From NCBI RefSeq assembly GCF_001905655.1, contig NZ_JMHT01000013.1, forward strand, positions 1 to 64,000: 64,000 nt of DNA, read 5' to 3'. The notes under the pieces are model-generated. The model worked only from the letters and a program-made list of their open reading frames with translations, had not been told where the DNA came from and searched no databases. Below, piece by piece: positions 24,396-33,697 of this stretch (position 1 is its first letter; each line of letters opens with the position of its first letter). The stretch comes from Mycobacterium sp. ST-F2. Lineage in GTDB: Bacteria > Actinomycetota > Actinomycetes > Mycobacteriales > Mycobacteriaceae. The translations under genes were made by a program, and so were the position numbers.

Positions 24396-25814
24396 CTACT
24401 GCGCCATGGCGGTCTCGACGACCGTCAGCTCCTCGGAAAGCCCTGCGGCCCTGCGGATTTTCTTGAAGTCCGCGACCATGCCGGCGGTCACCTCGTGGGG
24501 GTCGTCGGTGGTGACACCGTCGGCGAGCACCGAGATGTTGAGCTGGTCGACGTAGCTCCACACGGTGATGTTCAGGCCGCTGCCAGCGGTGAGCGGGCCG
24601 ACCGAGTAGATCTCGGTGACCGTCGCGCCGCCCACCTTGCCGCGTTCCCGCGGCCCGGGGACGTTGGAGATGTTGAGGTTCAACACCTTGTTCTGGCCGT
24701 CCTTGTTGGACAGCCGGCGGAACATGGACTCCATCGGCGCCGGCGGCATGTAGGCAGCCCACCGGGCCACCAACTCGGGGCCCACCAACTGGTGGCTCTC
24801 CTTGGCCAGTAGGGCAGCCTCACGGGCCTGCTGGACGCGCTGCGCGGCGTCGTCCACGTCGACCGGCAGCGCGATCAGCACGCCACTGAATCGGTTGCCG
24901 GAGATGCGATCCGGCGAGAAGTCGTAGCTCATCGGCACCGACGCCAGCAGCGGGTGGTCTGCCTTGCCGTCGTACTTCAGCAGCAGCTCGCGCAACGCGC
25001 CCGACGACATGGCAAGCACCAGGTCGTTGATGGTGACACCGAGCTTCTTGCTGGTCTCCTTGACGTCGGCGAGCGCCAAAGTGGCTGTGGCGAAACGCCG
25101 CTCCGGTGTGATCACGTGGTTCATGAAGCTCGGGGGCGGCGTGAACGGCCGGGTCAGTTCGGGCGACAGCTTGCGGCTGCTCTTGCGTACCCGCGCCATG
25201 CCGTCGGCGGTGTACTTCACGACGCCGGGAAACCGCGCGATCTGCCGGAGGTGGTCCGCGAACGCCGACCGGACGAGCTGACCGCGCGACGGCGCCGGAT
25301 CGGTCACGTACAGATCGTGGTCCCGCTGCGGACTCTCGGTGATGTCCATACCGAGAGCGAGGAGGTTGGCCGAGGCGACCCCGTCGGCCAGCGCGTGGTG
25401 GATCTTGCCGACCACGGCGACCCGCCCGTTGGCCAGGCCTTCGACGAGGTACATCTCCCATAGCGGCCGGCTGCGATCCAGTGGGGTACTGGCGATTTCG
25501 CCGATCGCCTCGTCCAGTTCGCGGCGGCCACCGGGGGCGGCCACCCGCCACGGCCGGACGTGGTACTCGAGGTCGACTTCGGCGTGCTCGCGCCACATCG
25601 GGTGGTGGAACTTGAACGGGATGTCGACCAGCTGGTAGCCGAACGGGTCCAGCTTGTGCAGACGTTCCCGGAGCACGCGCCGGAACTCGTCGATCCCGAA
25701 GGTGCGATCACCCAGGCCGGCAAGGTCGATGACGGCGATCTTGAGGGTGTGCATGTGCACGTTGGGCGTTTCCGAATACAGCAGGAACGCGTCCCACCCA
25801 CTCAGTCGTTTCAC
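24396..25814 (-). CDS. Wax ester synthase/diacylglycerol acyltransferase (Rv0221 orthologue)
   Basis: A 472-residue WS/DGAT enzyme that transfers an acyl group from acyl-CoA to an alcohol or diacylglycerol, producing storage lipid. The catalytic HHxxxDG motif is intact: His139-His140-Ala-Leu-Ala-Asp144-Gly145. The second conserved block is LNISNVPGPRE near residue 385. The N-terminus MKRLSGWDAFLLYSETPNVH is shared with M. tuberculosis Rv0221. Translation starts with GTG at 25814 after GGAGAGG. It lies 47 bases downstream of lipC on the same strand and is likely co-transcribed with it. Confidence 0.9.
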   Translation of the reverse strand: MKRLSGWDAFLLYSETPNVHMHTLKIAVIDLAGLGDRTFGIDEFRRVLRERLHKLDPFGYQLVDIPFKFHHPMWREHAEVDLEYHVRPWRVAAPGGRRELDEAIGEIASTPLDRSRPLWEMYLVEGLANGRVAVVGKIHHALADGVASANLLALGMDITESPQRDHDLYVTDPAPSRGQLVRSAFADHLRQIARFPGVVKYTADGMARVRKSSRKLSPELTRPFTPPPSFMNHVITPERRFATATLALADVKETSKKLGVTINDLVLAMSSGALRELLLKYDGKADHPLLASVPMSYDFSPDRISGNRFSGVLIALPVDVDDAAQRVQQAREAALLAKESHQLVGPELVARWAAYMPPAPMESMFRRLSNKDGQNKVLNLNISNVPGPRERGKVGGATVTEIYSVGPLTAGSGLNITVWSYVDQLNISVLADGVTTDDPHEVTAGMVADFKKIRRAAGLSEELTVVETAMAQ

Positions 25815-25861
25815 TCGACCTCTCCTGCGCTTCGGGTCAGAACCGCGGCCGGTCGATCGGT

Positions 25862-27085
25862 CTAGACGACCTCTTCGACACAGTGCTGGTTCTGGTTCCG
25901 GCGAACCTCATCGAGGAACAACCCTATGGCAGTGGACATCGAGCCCGTGCGGGCACCGTCCGTCATGTCGAAACCATGTCCGGCGCCGGGCAATTCGATG
26001 TAACTGACCGTCGACGCCGACACCGCGCGCAGCTCGTGCACGAAGTCCCGCGCCTGCGCCACCGGGATGACACTGTCGCCGCTGCCGTGAATGACCAGGA
26101 ACGGCGGCGCATCCCGGTGCACGCGCGCGATGGGCGAGGCCTGCCGGTAGATCTCCGGGTGCTTGTCGATGCGGCGCCTGACCACGACGCGCTCCAGGAA
26201 GTCAACGAACTCCTCGCGCTCCTTGGTGGACCGGTCCTCCCAGTCGTAGCGCCCGTAGATGCCCACGACGGCGTCGACCGACGTGTCGGCACCCTCGGGA
26301 AGATCGGCCTGCAACTCAGGGTCGTTGGCGGTCAGGCCGGCCAGCGCGGCGAGGTGCCCGCCGGCCGAACCGCCGGAGATCGCGATGAAATTGCGGTCGC
26401 CACCGAACTTGTCGACGTTGGCGCGGGCCCAGGCGATCGCGGTCTTGACGTCGGTGATGTGTTGCGGCCAACGGTGATTCGGGGCCACGCGGTAGTCGAT
26501 GGACAGACAGACCCAGCCCTGCTGGGCCAGGTGGCTCATCAGGGCGTAGCCCTGCAGCAGCCGGCTGCCGTGCACCCAGGCGCCGCCGGGCAGGTAGATC
26601 AGCACGGGCGCAGGCGCATTGGGCAGATCGTCGGCGCGCCAGACGTCCAGCAGCTGCGACGGGCTGTCGCCGTAGCGCACCGAGGTGCGGTGCACCTGGC
26701 GACGGTGTTCGCGCGCCCGCCAGAACGGCGGCGTGCGCTCCGGCGCGGGCCATTCGATGTCGAGTTCCTTGGGCGGCACGACGCCCGTCAGCGCGGCCCG
26801 GACGACCTCGTTGGTGCAGTCCCGCTCGGCCCGGCGGATCTCGGCGACGCTGGGGGTGAAGAGGGCCTTGGAGGTCGACGCCCAGAAGCTGGGCACGTGC
26901 CGCATGCCCCAGAGGGTCATCGCGGTGGCGCCGCCGAGCGGCTCGAGACTCTTGCCGATCACCGGCAACGACGCGGCGGCCGTGGCCATGGCCAACAGGT
27001 GATCGGAGGGCTTGGCTGCCATGAACCAGCGCAGCCTGGTCGCGAGCGAAGGGCTGTGAACATCATTGTTCGGTCGAGCCGTCAT
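25862..27085 (-). CDS. lipC: Esterase LipC (Rv0220 orthologue)
   Basis: A 407-residue alpha/beta hydrolase matching LipC, a mycobacterial cell-surface esterase. The oxyanion region is LPGGAWVHGS, the nucleophile is Ser in ISGGSAGGHLA, the acid is expected in LVIHGSGDSVIPV and the His in PGAGHGFDM. The N-terminal segment has hydrophobic stretches that could anchor it. The start at 27085 (MTARPNN) is chosen over an upstream frame start at 27145 because TACGCT lies exactly 6 bases before it and the length then matches the orthologue. It is divergent from the fused acyl-CoA dehydrogenase, with a CRP site between them. Confidence 0.88.
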   Translation of the reverse strand: MTARPNNDVHSPSLATRLRWFMAAKPSDHLLAMATAAASLPVIGKSLEPLGGATAMTLWGMRHVPSFWASTSKALFTPSVAEIRRAERDCTNEVVRAALTGVVPPKELDIEWPAPERTPPFWRAREHRRQVHRTSVRYGDSPSQLLDVWRADDLPNAPAPVLIYLPGGAWVHGSRLLQGYALMSHLAQQGWVCLSIDYRVAPNHRWPQHITDVKTAIAWARANVDKFGGDRNFIAISGGSAGGHLAALAGLTANDPELQADLPEGADTSVDAVVGIYGRYDWEDRSTKEREEFVDFLERVVVRRRIDKHPEIYRQASPIARVHRDAPPFLVIHGSGDSVIPVAQARDFVHELRAVSASTVSYIELPGAGHGFDMTDGARTGSMSTAIGLFLDEVRRNQNQHCVEEVV

Positions 27086-27091
27086 TTCGCG

Positions 27092-27097
27092 AGCGTA
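27092..27097 (-). promoter_or_regulatory. -10 element of leaderless lipC transcript
   Basis: On the minus strand TACGCT is followed by 6 bases and the ATG at 27085. Confidence 0.5.
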
Positions 27098-27164
27098 CAC
27101 CGGGCTGACCACGTGATTTCGGGGCCACGGCACATTCACGGTCACGGTTCGGCGACTGTTCGTT

Positions 27165-27180
27165 TGTGAACTCCATCACA
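27165..27180. promoter_or_regulatory. CRP-type binding site in the lipC / acyl-CoA dehydrogenase divergent promoter
   Basis: TGTGAACTCCATCACA is an exact match to TGTGA-N6-TCACA, the consensus for cAMP receptor proteins including mycobacterial Rv3676-type CRP. Its centre is 57.5 bases upstream of the expected start of the acyl-CoA dehydrogenase transcript, close to the class I activation distance, and 87.5 bases from the lipC start. Confidence 0.7.
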
Positions 27181-27217
27181 GCTGATCAGGGCCTATTCGG
27201 AGCCATCCCGTCGTGCT

Positions 27218-27223
27218 TACAGT
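27218..27223 (+). promoter_or_regulatory. -10 element of leaderless acyl-CoA dehydrogenase transcript
   Basis: TACAGT followed by 6 bases and the ATG at 27230; no ribosome-binding site. Confidence 0.5.
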
Positions 27224-27229
27224 CGAGCG

Positions 27230-29389
27230 ATGGGTACCTCAGCGCTGGCGATCACCGACGACCACAACGACCTCGCGCACTCGGCGACCGGACTGCTGCA
27301 CCGCCTCGGCAGCCGGGCCGCCGCCCGCGCCACGCTGGAGGGCGGGCCGTCGCATCCGGCCGAATTCTGGACGGCCGCGGCCGATCTGGGGTGGCAGGGC
27401 CTGGCCATCCCCGAGGCCTACGGCGGATCGGGTTTCGGCCTGCCCGAGCTGGCGGTGGTGCTGGAGGCTCAGGGCCGCGACCTGTGCCCCGGGCCGTTCC
27501 TGCCGACCGTCGCCGCCGCCGTCGTCATCGACCGATGCGGAACCGAACCGACGCGCGCCGCGCTGCTGCCCGGCCTGGCCGACGGCAGCACCGTTGCCGC
27601 CCTGGGCTTGTCGGGCCACATTCACATCAGCGGCCACATGGCGTTCGGGGTCAGCCCGACGGTCCTCGGCGCCCCGGATGCCGCACTGCTGGTCCTCGTC
27701 GCCGGTGACGACGTCGTGATCGTCGATGCGAACGCCACCGGCGTCACCGTCACCGCGTTGGACTCGGCGGACACCACCCGCAGCGTCGGCTCCGTAAACC
27801 TCGACCAGGCCGAGACCATCGCCGTGCTGCGTGGCGCTGCCACCAAGGCGCACACCGCTTTTCGTATTCTCGCCGCGGCCGAGGCGGTCGGGATCAGCTG
27901 GGCGGCACTGGAGATGGCGGTCGAGTACGCCAAGGTGCGCGAGCAGTTCGGCCGCACCATCGGCACCTTCCAGGCCGTCAAGCACCACGCCGCGAACATG
28001 TTGGTGGCGGCCGAACTCACGACCGCCGCGGCGTGGGACGCGGCGCGCGCCGATGATCTGGACGACGCCTGGTTCGGCGCGGCGGTGGCCGCGACGCAGG
28101 CCATCCACAGCCAGGTCTTCAACGCCGAGAACAACATTCAACTGCACGGCGGCATCGGCTTCACCTGGGAGCACGACGCGCATCTGTACCTGCGCCGGGC
28201 CCTCACGCTGGCTGCTCTGACCGCGGACGGCGCCGACCCGCCGGCCGATGTGGTCGAAGGGCAGCGCACCGGCCGGGCCCACGGTGCGTCGTTCGCGCTC
28301 CCCGAGGAGGCGGCCGAATACCGCGCTGCCGCCCGCGATGCCGTCACCACCCTGCAGTCATTGGCTGACGAGAAGCAACGGGACTTTCTCGTCGACTCCG
28401 GCTATTTGGTGCCGCACTGGCCCAAGCCGTGGGGGCGCGACGCGGGGGTCCTGGAGCAGTTGGCCATCGAGGAGGAGTTCCGCGACGTCGAACGCCCCGA
28501 TATGGGCATCACCGGCTGGGTGACGCTGACCATCGCCCAGGCCGGCACCGACGACCAGCGCGAGCGGTGGGTCTACCCGGTGCTGCGCGGCGAGATCATG
28601 TGGTGCCAGTTGTTCTCGGAACCCGAAGCCGGCTCCGACGCCGCGGCCGTGCGCACCAGCGCCAAGAAGGTCGACGGTGGCTGGCTCGTGACCGGCCAGA
28701 AGGTGTGGACCAGCCTGGCCCAGTACTGCCAGTGGGGCCTGGCCACCGTGCGCACCGATCCCGACGCACCGAAGCACGCCGGTGTCACGATGATGGCGGT
28801 CGACATGAAAGCCCCCGGCGTGACCGTCAACCCCCTCAAGGGGCTGACCGGCAATGCTCACTTCAACGAGGTGTTCTTCGACGAGGTGTTCGTGCCGGAC
28901 ACCGACGTGATCGGTGACGTCAACAAGGGCTGGCTGGTGGCCCGCGCGACGCTGGGCAACGAGCGGCTGTCCATCGGCGGCGGATCCGGTGCGCAATCCG
29001 GCTTCAGCGCCGACGACCTGATCGCCCTGCTCGACGCTGCCCCGCCACACCTGGCCGACGGGCTGCGCGACCGGGCCGGTGCGGTGATCGCCGAGGGACA
29101 CACCCTGCGCCTGTTGAATCTGCGGCGGATCAGCCGGGCCATCGCGGGCACCGGCCCGGGCCCCGAGGGCAATGTCACGAAACTGGTGGTCGCCGAGCAG
29201 GGACAGCGCCAGACCGAGCTGGGCATGAAGCTGGCCGGCCCCGCGGCCGTCACCGGGCAAACTCCGGCGCTCACCCAGGCCTACCTGGGCTACCGCGCCA
29301 TGACCATCGCCGGCGGTACCTCGGAGATCACCCGGAACACCATCGCCGAGCGGATTCTCGGACTGCCCCGAGACCCTTTGCTCAAGTAG
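27230..29389 (+). CDS. Fused two-domain acyl-CoA dehydrogenase (degenerate domain first)
   Basis: A 719-residue fusion of two acyl-CoA dehydrogenase domains, the size of FadE6/FadE22-type proteins. Here the N-terminal half (about 1-340) is the degenerate one, keeping only VREQFGRTIGTFQAVKHHAA and QLHGGIGFTWEHD. The C-terminal half is complete: FSEPEAGSDAAAVRT, VTGQKVWTSLAQY, FNEVFFDEVFVPD and the closing AGGTSEITRNTIAERILG. FAD and substrate should bind the C-terminal unit, with the N-terminal unit acting structurally. The substrate is unknown. It has a leaderless promoter 6 bases upstream and a perfect CRP site at 27165. Confidence 0.88.
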   Translation: MGTSALAITDDHNDLAHSATGLLHRLGSRAAARATLEGGPSHPAEFWTAAADLGWQGLAIPEAYGGSGFGLPELAVVLEAQGRDLCPGPFLPTVAAAVVIDRCGTEPTRAALLPGLADGSTVAALGLSGHIHISGHMAFGVSPTVLGAPDAALLVLVAGDDVVIVDANATGVTVTALDSADTTRSVGSVNLDQAETIAVLRGAATKAHTAFRILAAAEAVGISWAALEMAVEYAKVREQFGRTIGTFQAVKHHAANMLVAAELTTAAAWDAARADDLDDAWFGAAVAATQAIHSQVFNAENNIQLHGGIGFTWEHDAHLYLRRALTLAALTADGADPPADVVEGQRTGRAHGASFALPEEAAEYRAAARDAVTTLQSLADEKQRDFLVDSGYLVPHWPKPWGRDAGVLEQLAIEEEFRDVERPDMGITGWVTLTIAQAGTDDQRERWVYPVLRGEIMWCQLFSEPEAGSDAAAVRTSAKKVDGGWLVTGQKVWTSLAQYCQWGLATVRTDPDAPKHAGVTMMAVDMKAPGVTVNPLKGLTGNAHFNEVFFDEVFVPDTDVIGDVNKGWLVARATLGNERLSIGGGSGAQSGFSADDLIALLDAAPPHLADGLRDRAGAVIAEGHTLRLLNLRRISRAIAGTGPGPEGNVTKLVVAEQGQRQTELGMKLAGPAAVTGQTPALTQAYLGYRAMTIAGGTSEITRNTIAERILGLPRDPLLK

Positions 29390-29478
29390 GTCGCGACACA
29401 TCACGAGACGGCCCCGACTCGGTAGAGATCGACCCGCCAAGCTGCGCCAATCGGCCAAATGTGTCACGATCTAGACCG

Positions 29479-30687
29479 ATGAGTCTGCAATCGGTCAAGT
29501 CTTGGGCGTCACGTCGCGCTTTGCTGGCGGCTTTGCTGTGCGCTCAATTGATCGCCGGGGTGGTGACGGTGGTCGCCGTCGGCTCCTCCTCCGGCGCCAC
29601 GACCGACGATGACCACACCGACGCTGTCTTCCGCAGCGCACATGCCGGCAGCTGCCTGACCTGGCAACCTGAGCCACCGCAACGTCCCGCATTCGTGCAG
29701 TGCAGCACCCCGCACTTGTTCGAGGTCGTCACCTCCGTCGATGGCGAAGGCGATCAGGAATCGTGCGCGGTGTCGGGCCGCCGGTACCTCGGCACGCACT
29801 ACGACCCGAACGGCCGGTTCGCTTACGGACTGCTGCGCTCGGTCGGCTCGCAGAATCCCGGCGGCCGCGTCTCCCTGTGCGGCTTGCAGCTCCCCGGGCC
29901 CAACGGCCAGCAGCTGCCGTTCCGCGGTCTGGTCGCCGAACAGGACCAGTCCCGGGTGTGGGAACCGGGCACCTGCCTCGGTGCCGACATGAAGGGCGGG
30001 CAGACGGGCCTGGTGCCCGTGGACTGCGCTGAGGCGCACTCCGTCGAGGTTGTCGGCCACATCGACCTCGGCGCGCACTTCCACGACGGCGCAACGCCGT
30101 CGGACGCCGAGCAGGAGGCGATCCTGGGCCCTGCCTGTGTCACGATGGCCGCCGCGTACCTGGCGCCGAAGACGCTGTCCGCCACCGACTTGACGCTGAA
30201 CCACCGCCCGATCGGCCCGGCCAGCTGGATCGCCGGCAGCCGCCAGGTGCTGTGTTCGTTGGCTCCTCGGACGCCGGGCCCCATGACCGGCAGCATCAAG
30301 GCTCCTGGCGTCGTGCCGACACCCGCACCGATTCCGGTGGCCCCGCGCCCGGTGGCGCCACCGCCGCCCGTCACGACGGCCACCACCGTCGCCCCGACGA
30401 CCGACGCCCCGGCCACTGTCGCGGCCGTCGCCCCCAGCCCGGTGGCACCCTCGTCGACGGCACCGTCGTCGGTGGCGTCTCAGGCCGCCGAGGTGCCGGC
30501 CGCGGCCGTCACCGAAACCACGGCGCCGCCGGCCGCCCCGGCCTCACCCGTCGACAATCCCGCGCACCCGCCGCAGGCTCCCCCGGTCGAACCCGCAGCC
30601 CCCGCCGAGCCCCCGGCGCCCTCACACGTCCTCGAGCTCCCCGGCATGGCCCCGATCACCCTGCCCTGGGCGCCGCCGCCGCTGTAG
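29479..30687 (+). CDS. Membrane-anchored septum-formation-type protein with Pro/Ala-rich tail
   Basis: A 402-residue protein with one N-terminal membrane segment (residues about 12-36) and an extracytoplasmic part containing about four cysteine-rich units (SCLTWQPE, QCSTPHLFEV, CLGADMKGG, DCAEAHSVEVVGHID) typical of the septum-formation domain family of actinobacteria. From about residue 270 the chain is a Pro/Ala/Thr/Val-rich low-complexity tail, as in proteins that cross the peptidoglycan. A role in division is only a family-level suggestion. The ATG at 29479 is preferred over GTG at 29461. Its 3' end converges on a WS/DGAT gene with a 12-base gap. Confidence 0.7.
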   Translation: MSLQSVKSWASRRALLAALLCAQLIAGVVTVVAVGSSSGATTDDDHTDAVFRSAHAGSCLTWQPEPPQRPAFVQCSTPHLFEVVTSVDGEGDQESCAVSGRRYLGTHYDPNGRFAYGLLRSVGSQNPGGRVSLCGLQLPGPNGQQLPFRGLVAEQDQSRVWEPGTCLGADMKGGQTGLVPVDCAEAHSVEVVGHIDLGAHFHDGATPSDAEQEAILGPACVTMAAAYLAPKTLSATDLTLNHRPIGPASWIAGSRQVLCSLAPRTPGPMTGSIKAPGVVPTPAPIPVAPRPVAPPPPVTTATTVAPTTDAPATVAAVAPSPVAPSSTAPSSVASQAAEVPAAAVTETTAPPAAPASPVDNPAHPPQAPPVEPAAPAEPPAPSHVLELPGMAPITLPWAPPPL

Positions 30688-30699
30688 CGCTCGCGGCGG

Positions 30700-32049
30700 C
30701 TACCGGACCGCAGCCTCCAGGTCCGCCAGGGAATCCTCGAGGTGGCCGAGCAGCCGCTGCAGATGCGGCACGCTGTGCCGGCAACCGACCAGCCCGAAGT
30801 CGAGGTTCCCGCCGTTGTTGACGAGCGTGATGTTCAGCGCCTGGCCATCCAGGGCGATCGACAGCGGGTAGTTGCCGTCCAGCCGGGCGCCCTTCCAGTA
30901 CATCGGCTGGCGTGGCCCCGGCACGTTCGAGATGACGAGGTTGAACGGCGGCGGCGTCGCGTCGATGAAACCGGGCACGGTGGACAGCGCGATCGGGGAC
31001 AGCAGCAGCGCCGACAGGGCCATGGACTCCGTCTTCGACAGCCCGGCGAACACCTGCTTGTTGCCGCGCATCGAGTCGGAGATGGCCTGCAGCCGGGCCG
31101 CCGGGTCCTTGATATCGGTGGCCAGGTTGCACAGGATGGCGCCCACCTGGTTGCCGCCGGCATCGGCGTCGGCCTCCGAGCGCAGGCTCACCGGGACCAT
31201 GGCGATCAGCGGTGCGTCGGGCAGGGCGCTCTGTTCGAGCAGGTAGCCGCGCAACGCTCCCGAGCACATGGCGAGCACGACGTCGTTGACAGTGACGCCG
31301 CCCGCGGCCTGCTTGACGGCCTTGATGCGGTCGATGGACCAGGACTGCGCCGCCACCCGTCGGGCACCGCCGATCTTGACGTTGAACATGGTCTTCGGTG
31401 CGCTGAAAGTCCGGGTCAGGTTCTCCTCCAACAGCACTGCGCGCGCCACCTTGAACGCGGACGGCGCCAGACCGGCCGCGGCGCCGACCGTCTCCAACGC
31501 CGAGCCCACCAACGACGGACTCTGCTTCGGCGCGCGCTTGCGCGACGGCAGGTCCCACGGCACCCGGACGTCCGTCTCGGCCGGATCGGCGGACAGCGTG
31601 CGCATCGTCATCCGCAGCGCGGACACTCCGTCGAGCAGCGCGTGGTGCACCTTCGAGTAGACGGCGAACCGGCCGTCCTCCAGCCCCTCGACCAAGTAGG
31701 TCTCCCAGAGCGGGCGGTGCCGGTCCAGCAGGCTGGTGTGCAGCCGCCCGCAGAGGTCGAGCAGTTCACGAACGCGTCCCGGCGTGGGCAGCGCCGAGCG
31801 GCGGAGGTGGTAGTCGACGTCGATCTCGTCGTCATAGGCCCAGCCGAAGCTGGCGATGCCGCCGAGGATCCGCGCCGGGCGCTTGCGGTAGGTGGGGTTG
31901 AAGTTGGTGTGCGCCAACATGTCCCGATAGAGGTCGGAGACGAACTCCGGCCCGGCGCCGTCGGGCGGGGTGAACAGTTGCAGGCCGCCGACATGCATCG
32001 GATGCTCGCGCGATTCACCGAGCAGGAACATGGCATCGGTTGGCGACAT
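30700..32049 (-). CDS. Second WS/DGAT acyltransferase family protein
   Basis: A 449-residue wax ester synthase/diacylglycerol acyltransferase. The catalytic motif is intact as HHALLDG (near residue 132), and the second block LVISNVPGPRQPMY is present. The N-terminus MSPTDAMFLLGESREHPMH is typical of the Tgs group and differs from the protein at 24396, so the two are paralogues rather than a duplication. The ATG at 32049 has GGTGGAG just upstream; upstream in-frame starts would add about 17 residues unlike the family. The gene lies 55 bases downstream of ansP on the same strand. Confidence 0.88.
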   Translation of the reverse strand: MSPTDAMFLLGESREHPMHVGGLQLFTPPDGAGPEFVSDLYRDMLAHTNFNPTYRKRPARILGGIASFGWAYDDEIDVDYHLRRSALPTPGRVRELLDLCGRLHTSLLDRHRPLWETYLVEGLEDGRFAVYSKVHHALLDGVSALRMTMRTLSADPAETDVRVPWDLPSRKRAPKQSPSLVGSALETVGAAAGLAPSAFKVARAVLLEENLTRTFSAPKTMFNVKIGGARRVAAQSWSIDRIKAVKQAAGGVTVNDVVLAMCSGALRGYLLEQSALPDAPLIAMVPVSLRSEADADAGGNQVGAILCNLATDIKDPAARLQAISDSMRGNKQVFAGLSKTESMALSALLLSPIALSTVPGFIDATPPPFNLVISNVPGPRQPMYWKGARLDGNYPLSIALDGQALNITLVNNGGNLDFGLVGCRHSVPHLQRLLGHLEDSLADLEAAVR

Positions 32050-32104
32050 GATCTCCACCCGCCAAGTAAACCGCGATTCGGCGGGCAGTGACCAGGTCAA
32101 CGCG

Positions 32105-33592
32105 TCAGGGTTGACGTTCTCCCGGCGGCGGCGGATTGGCGACCACCGGGAACTGCCCGGTGAAGCCCTGCCGTTGCTTGGCGATCTCGTGCACCCGGCC
32201 GCGCACCGCGAACCAGCCGGCGATGAGCATCGGGATGATGATCACCAACGACGCGACGGTCCAGGTACCGACCGGCTTGTCGAATGCCATCAGCACCAGC
32301 ACGCCGGCCAGGAAGACCAGCGTCAGGTAGCCCGTGTAGGGCGCGCCCCACATCCGGAACGACGGCCTCTCGATCTCGCCTCGCTGCGACCAGCTGAACA
32401 GCCGCAGCTGGCAGATCACGATGGTGGCCCACGATGCGATGATGCCGAGGGCCGCCATGTTGAGCACGATCTCGAACGCCTGCGCGGGCACTACGCCGTT
32501 GAGGATGACGCCGAGCAACCCGATGCTCGCGGTCAGACAGATACCGCCATAGGGCACACCGCGATTGGACATGACTCCGGTGAACTTCGGCGCACTGCCG
32601 TTCATCGACATGGAGCGCAGGATGCGGCCGGTGGAGTACAGGCCCGCGTTCAAGCTGGAGAACGCTGCGGTGAGCACGACGACGTTCATGACGGTGCCGG
32701 CGCCCTCGAAACCGATCTTGGAGAAGAACGTGACGAACGGGCTCTCGCCGGCCTTGTAGGCGGTGTACGGCAGCAGCAGCCCGAGCAGCACCAGCGAGCC
32801 GACGTAGAACAGCGCGATACGGAAGATCACCGTGTTGATGGCCCGCGGCATGACCTTCTCCGGCTCGGCCGTCTCACCGGCCGCGGTGCCGACGAGTTCG
32901 ACTGACGCGTAGGCGAAAACCACGCCCGACATGACCACGACCAGCGGCAGCAACCCGGTCGGGAACAGCCCGCCGCTGTGCTCGATGACGGACACGCCCG
33001 TCGTCTGCCCTTCGATCTTGAACCGTCCGGCCAGGAACACGGTGCCGACGACCAGGAACGTCACCAGCGCAACGACTTTGATGAGGGCGGCCCAGAATTC
33101 GAGCTCGCCGAACAGCGTCACCGAGATCAGGTTCATGCCCATGACGATGGCCAGCGCGATGAGGGCGATCAGCCACTGCGGGACGGCACCGAACGCCGAC
33201 CAGTAGTGGAAGTAGGTGGCGATGGCCGTCGAGTCGACGATCGACGTCATGGCCCAGTTCAGGAAGTACATCCAGCCGGCGACGTAAGCGGCCTTCTCAC
33301 CGAAGAATTCGCGCGCATAGGAGACGAACGAGCCCGACGACGGACGGTGCAGCACCAGTTCGCCGAGCGCCCGCAGAATGAAGAACACGAATATGCCGCA
33401 CACGGCGTACGCCAGGAACAACCCGGGGCCGGCGTTGTGCAGGCGCCCACCGGCGCCCAGGAACAGGCCGGTGCCGATGGCGCCGCCGATGGCGATCATC
33501 TGTAGTTGTCGCCGTTTGAGGGTCTTGTGGTAACCCGCGTCTTCGGCGGTCAGTCCGGGTGGCTCTACATGCGTATGCGGCGTGGAAGTCAC
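32105..33592 (-). CDS. ansP: L-asparagine permease (AnsP family)
   Basis: A 495-residue amino acid transporter of the APC superfamily with about 12 membrane segments. The N-terminal [20 protein letters not shown] is the substrate-binding unwound helix region, and [20 protein letters not shown] plus [18 protein letters not shown] match mycobacterial AnsP proteins, which import asparagine as a nitrogen source. Other amino acids cannot be excluded. Translation starts with GTG at 33592. The divergent region to lipW contains the palindrome GTGAAC-N8-GTTCAC, a possible operator. Confidence 0.88.
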   Translation of the reverse strand: MTSTPHTHVEPPGLTAEDAGYHKTLKRRQLQMIAIGGAIGTGLFLGAGGRLHNAGPGLFLAYAVCGIFVFFILRALGELVLHRPSSGSFVSYAREFFGEKAAYVAGWMYFLNWAMTSIVDSTAIATYFHYWSAFGAVPQWLIALIALAIVMGMNLISVTLFGELEFWAALIKVVALVTFLVVGTVFLAGRFKIEGQTTGVSVIEHSGGLFPTGLLPLVVVMSGVVFAYASVELVGTAAGETAEPEKVMPRAINTVIFRIALFYVGSLVLLGLLLPYTAYKAGESPFVTFFSKIGFEGAGTVMNVVVLTAAFSSLNAGLYSTGRILRSMSMNGSAPKFTGVMSNRGVPYGGICLTASIGLLGVILNGVVPAQAFEIVLNMAALGIIASWATIVICQLRLFSWSQRGEIERPSFRMWGAPYTGYLTLVFLAGVLVLMAFDKPVGTWTVASLVIIIPMLIAGWFAVRGRVHEIAKQRQGFTGQFPVVANPPPPGERQP

Positions 33593-33648
33593 AGCGATTC
33601 AGTGAACACCCCCTTGCGACCGAGCGCAGCCGAACCGGTTTCCTGTGT

Positions 33649-33668
33649 GTGAACTCCGGCGTGTTCAC
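33649..33668. promoter_or_regulatory. Palindrome in the ansP/lipW divergent region
   Basis: GTGAAC (33649-33654) and GTTCAC (33663-33668) are perfect 6-base arms around 8 bases. It lies 57 bases from the ansP start and 30 bases from the lipW start, just upstream of the lipW -10 element. The regulator is unknown. Confidence 0.35.
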
Positions 33669-33684
33669 GCCGCGCTTCGATAAG

Positions 33685-33690
33685 TAGTGT
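33685..33690 (+). promoter_or_regulatory. -10 element of leaderless lipW transcript
   Basis: TAGTGT followed by 7 bases and the ATG at 33698; no ribosome-binding site. Confidence 0.5.
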
Positions 33691-33697
33691 CGTTCGG

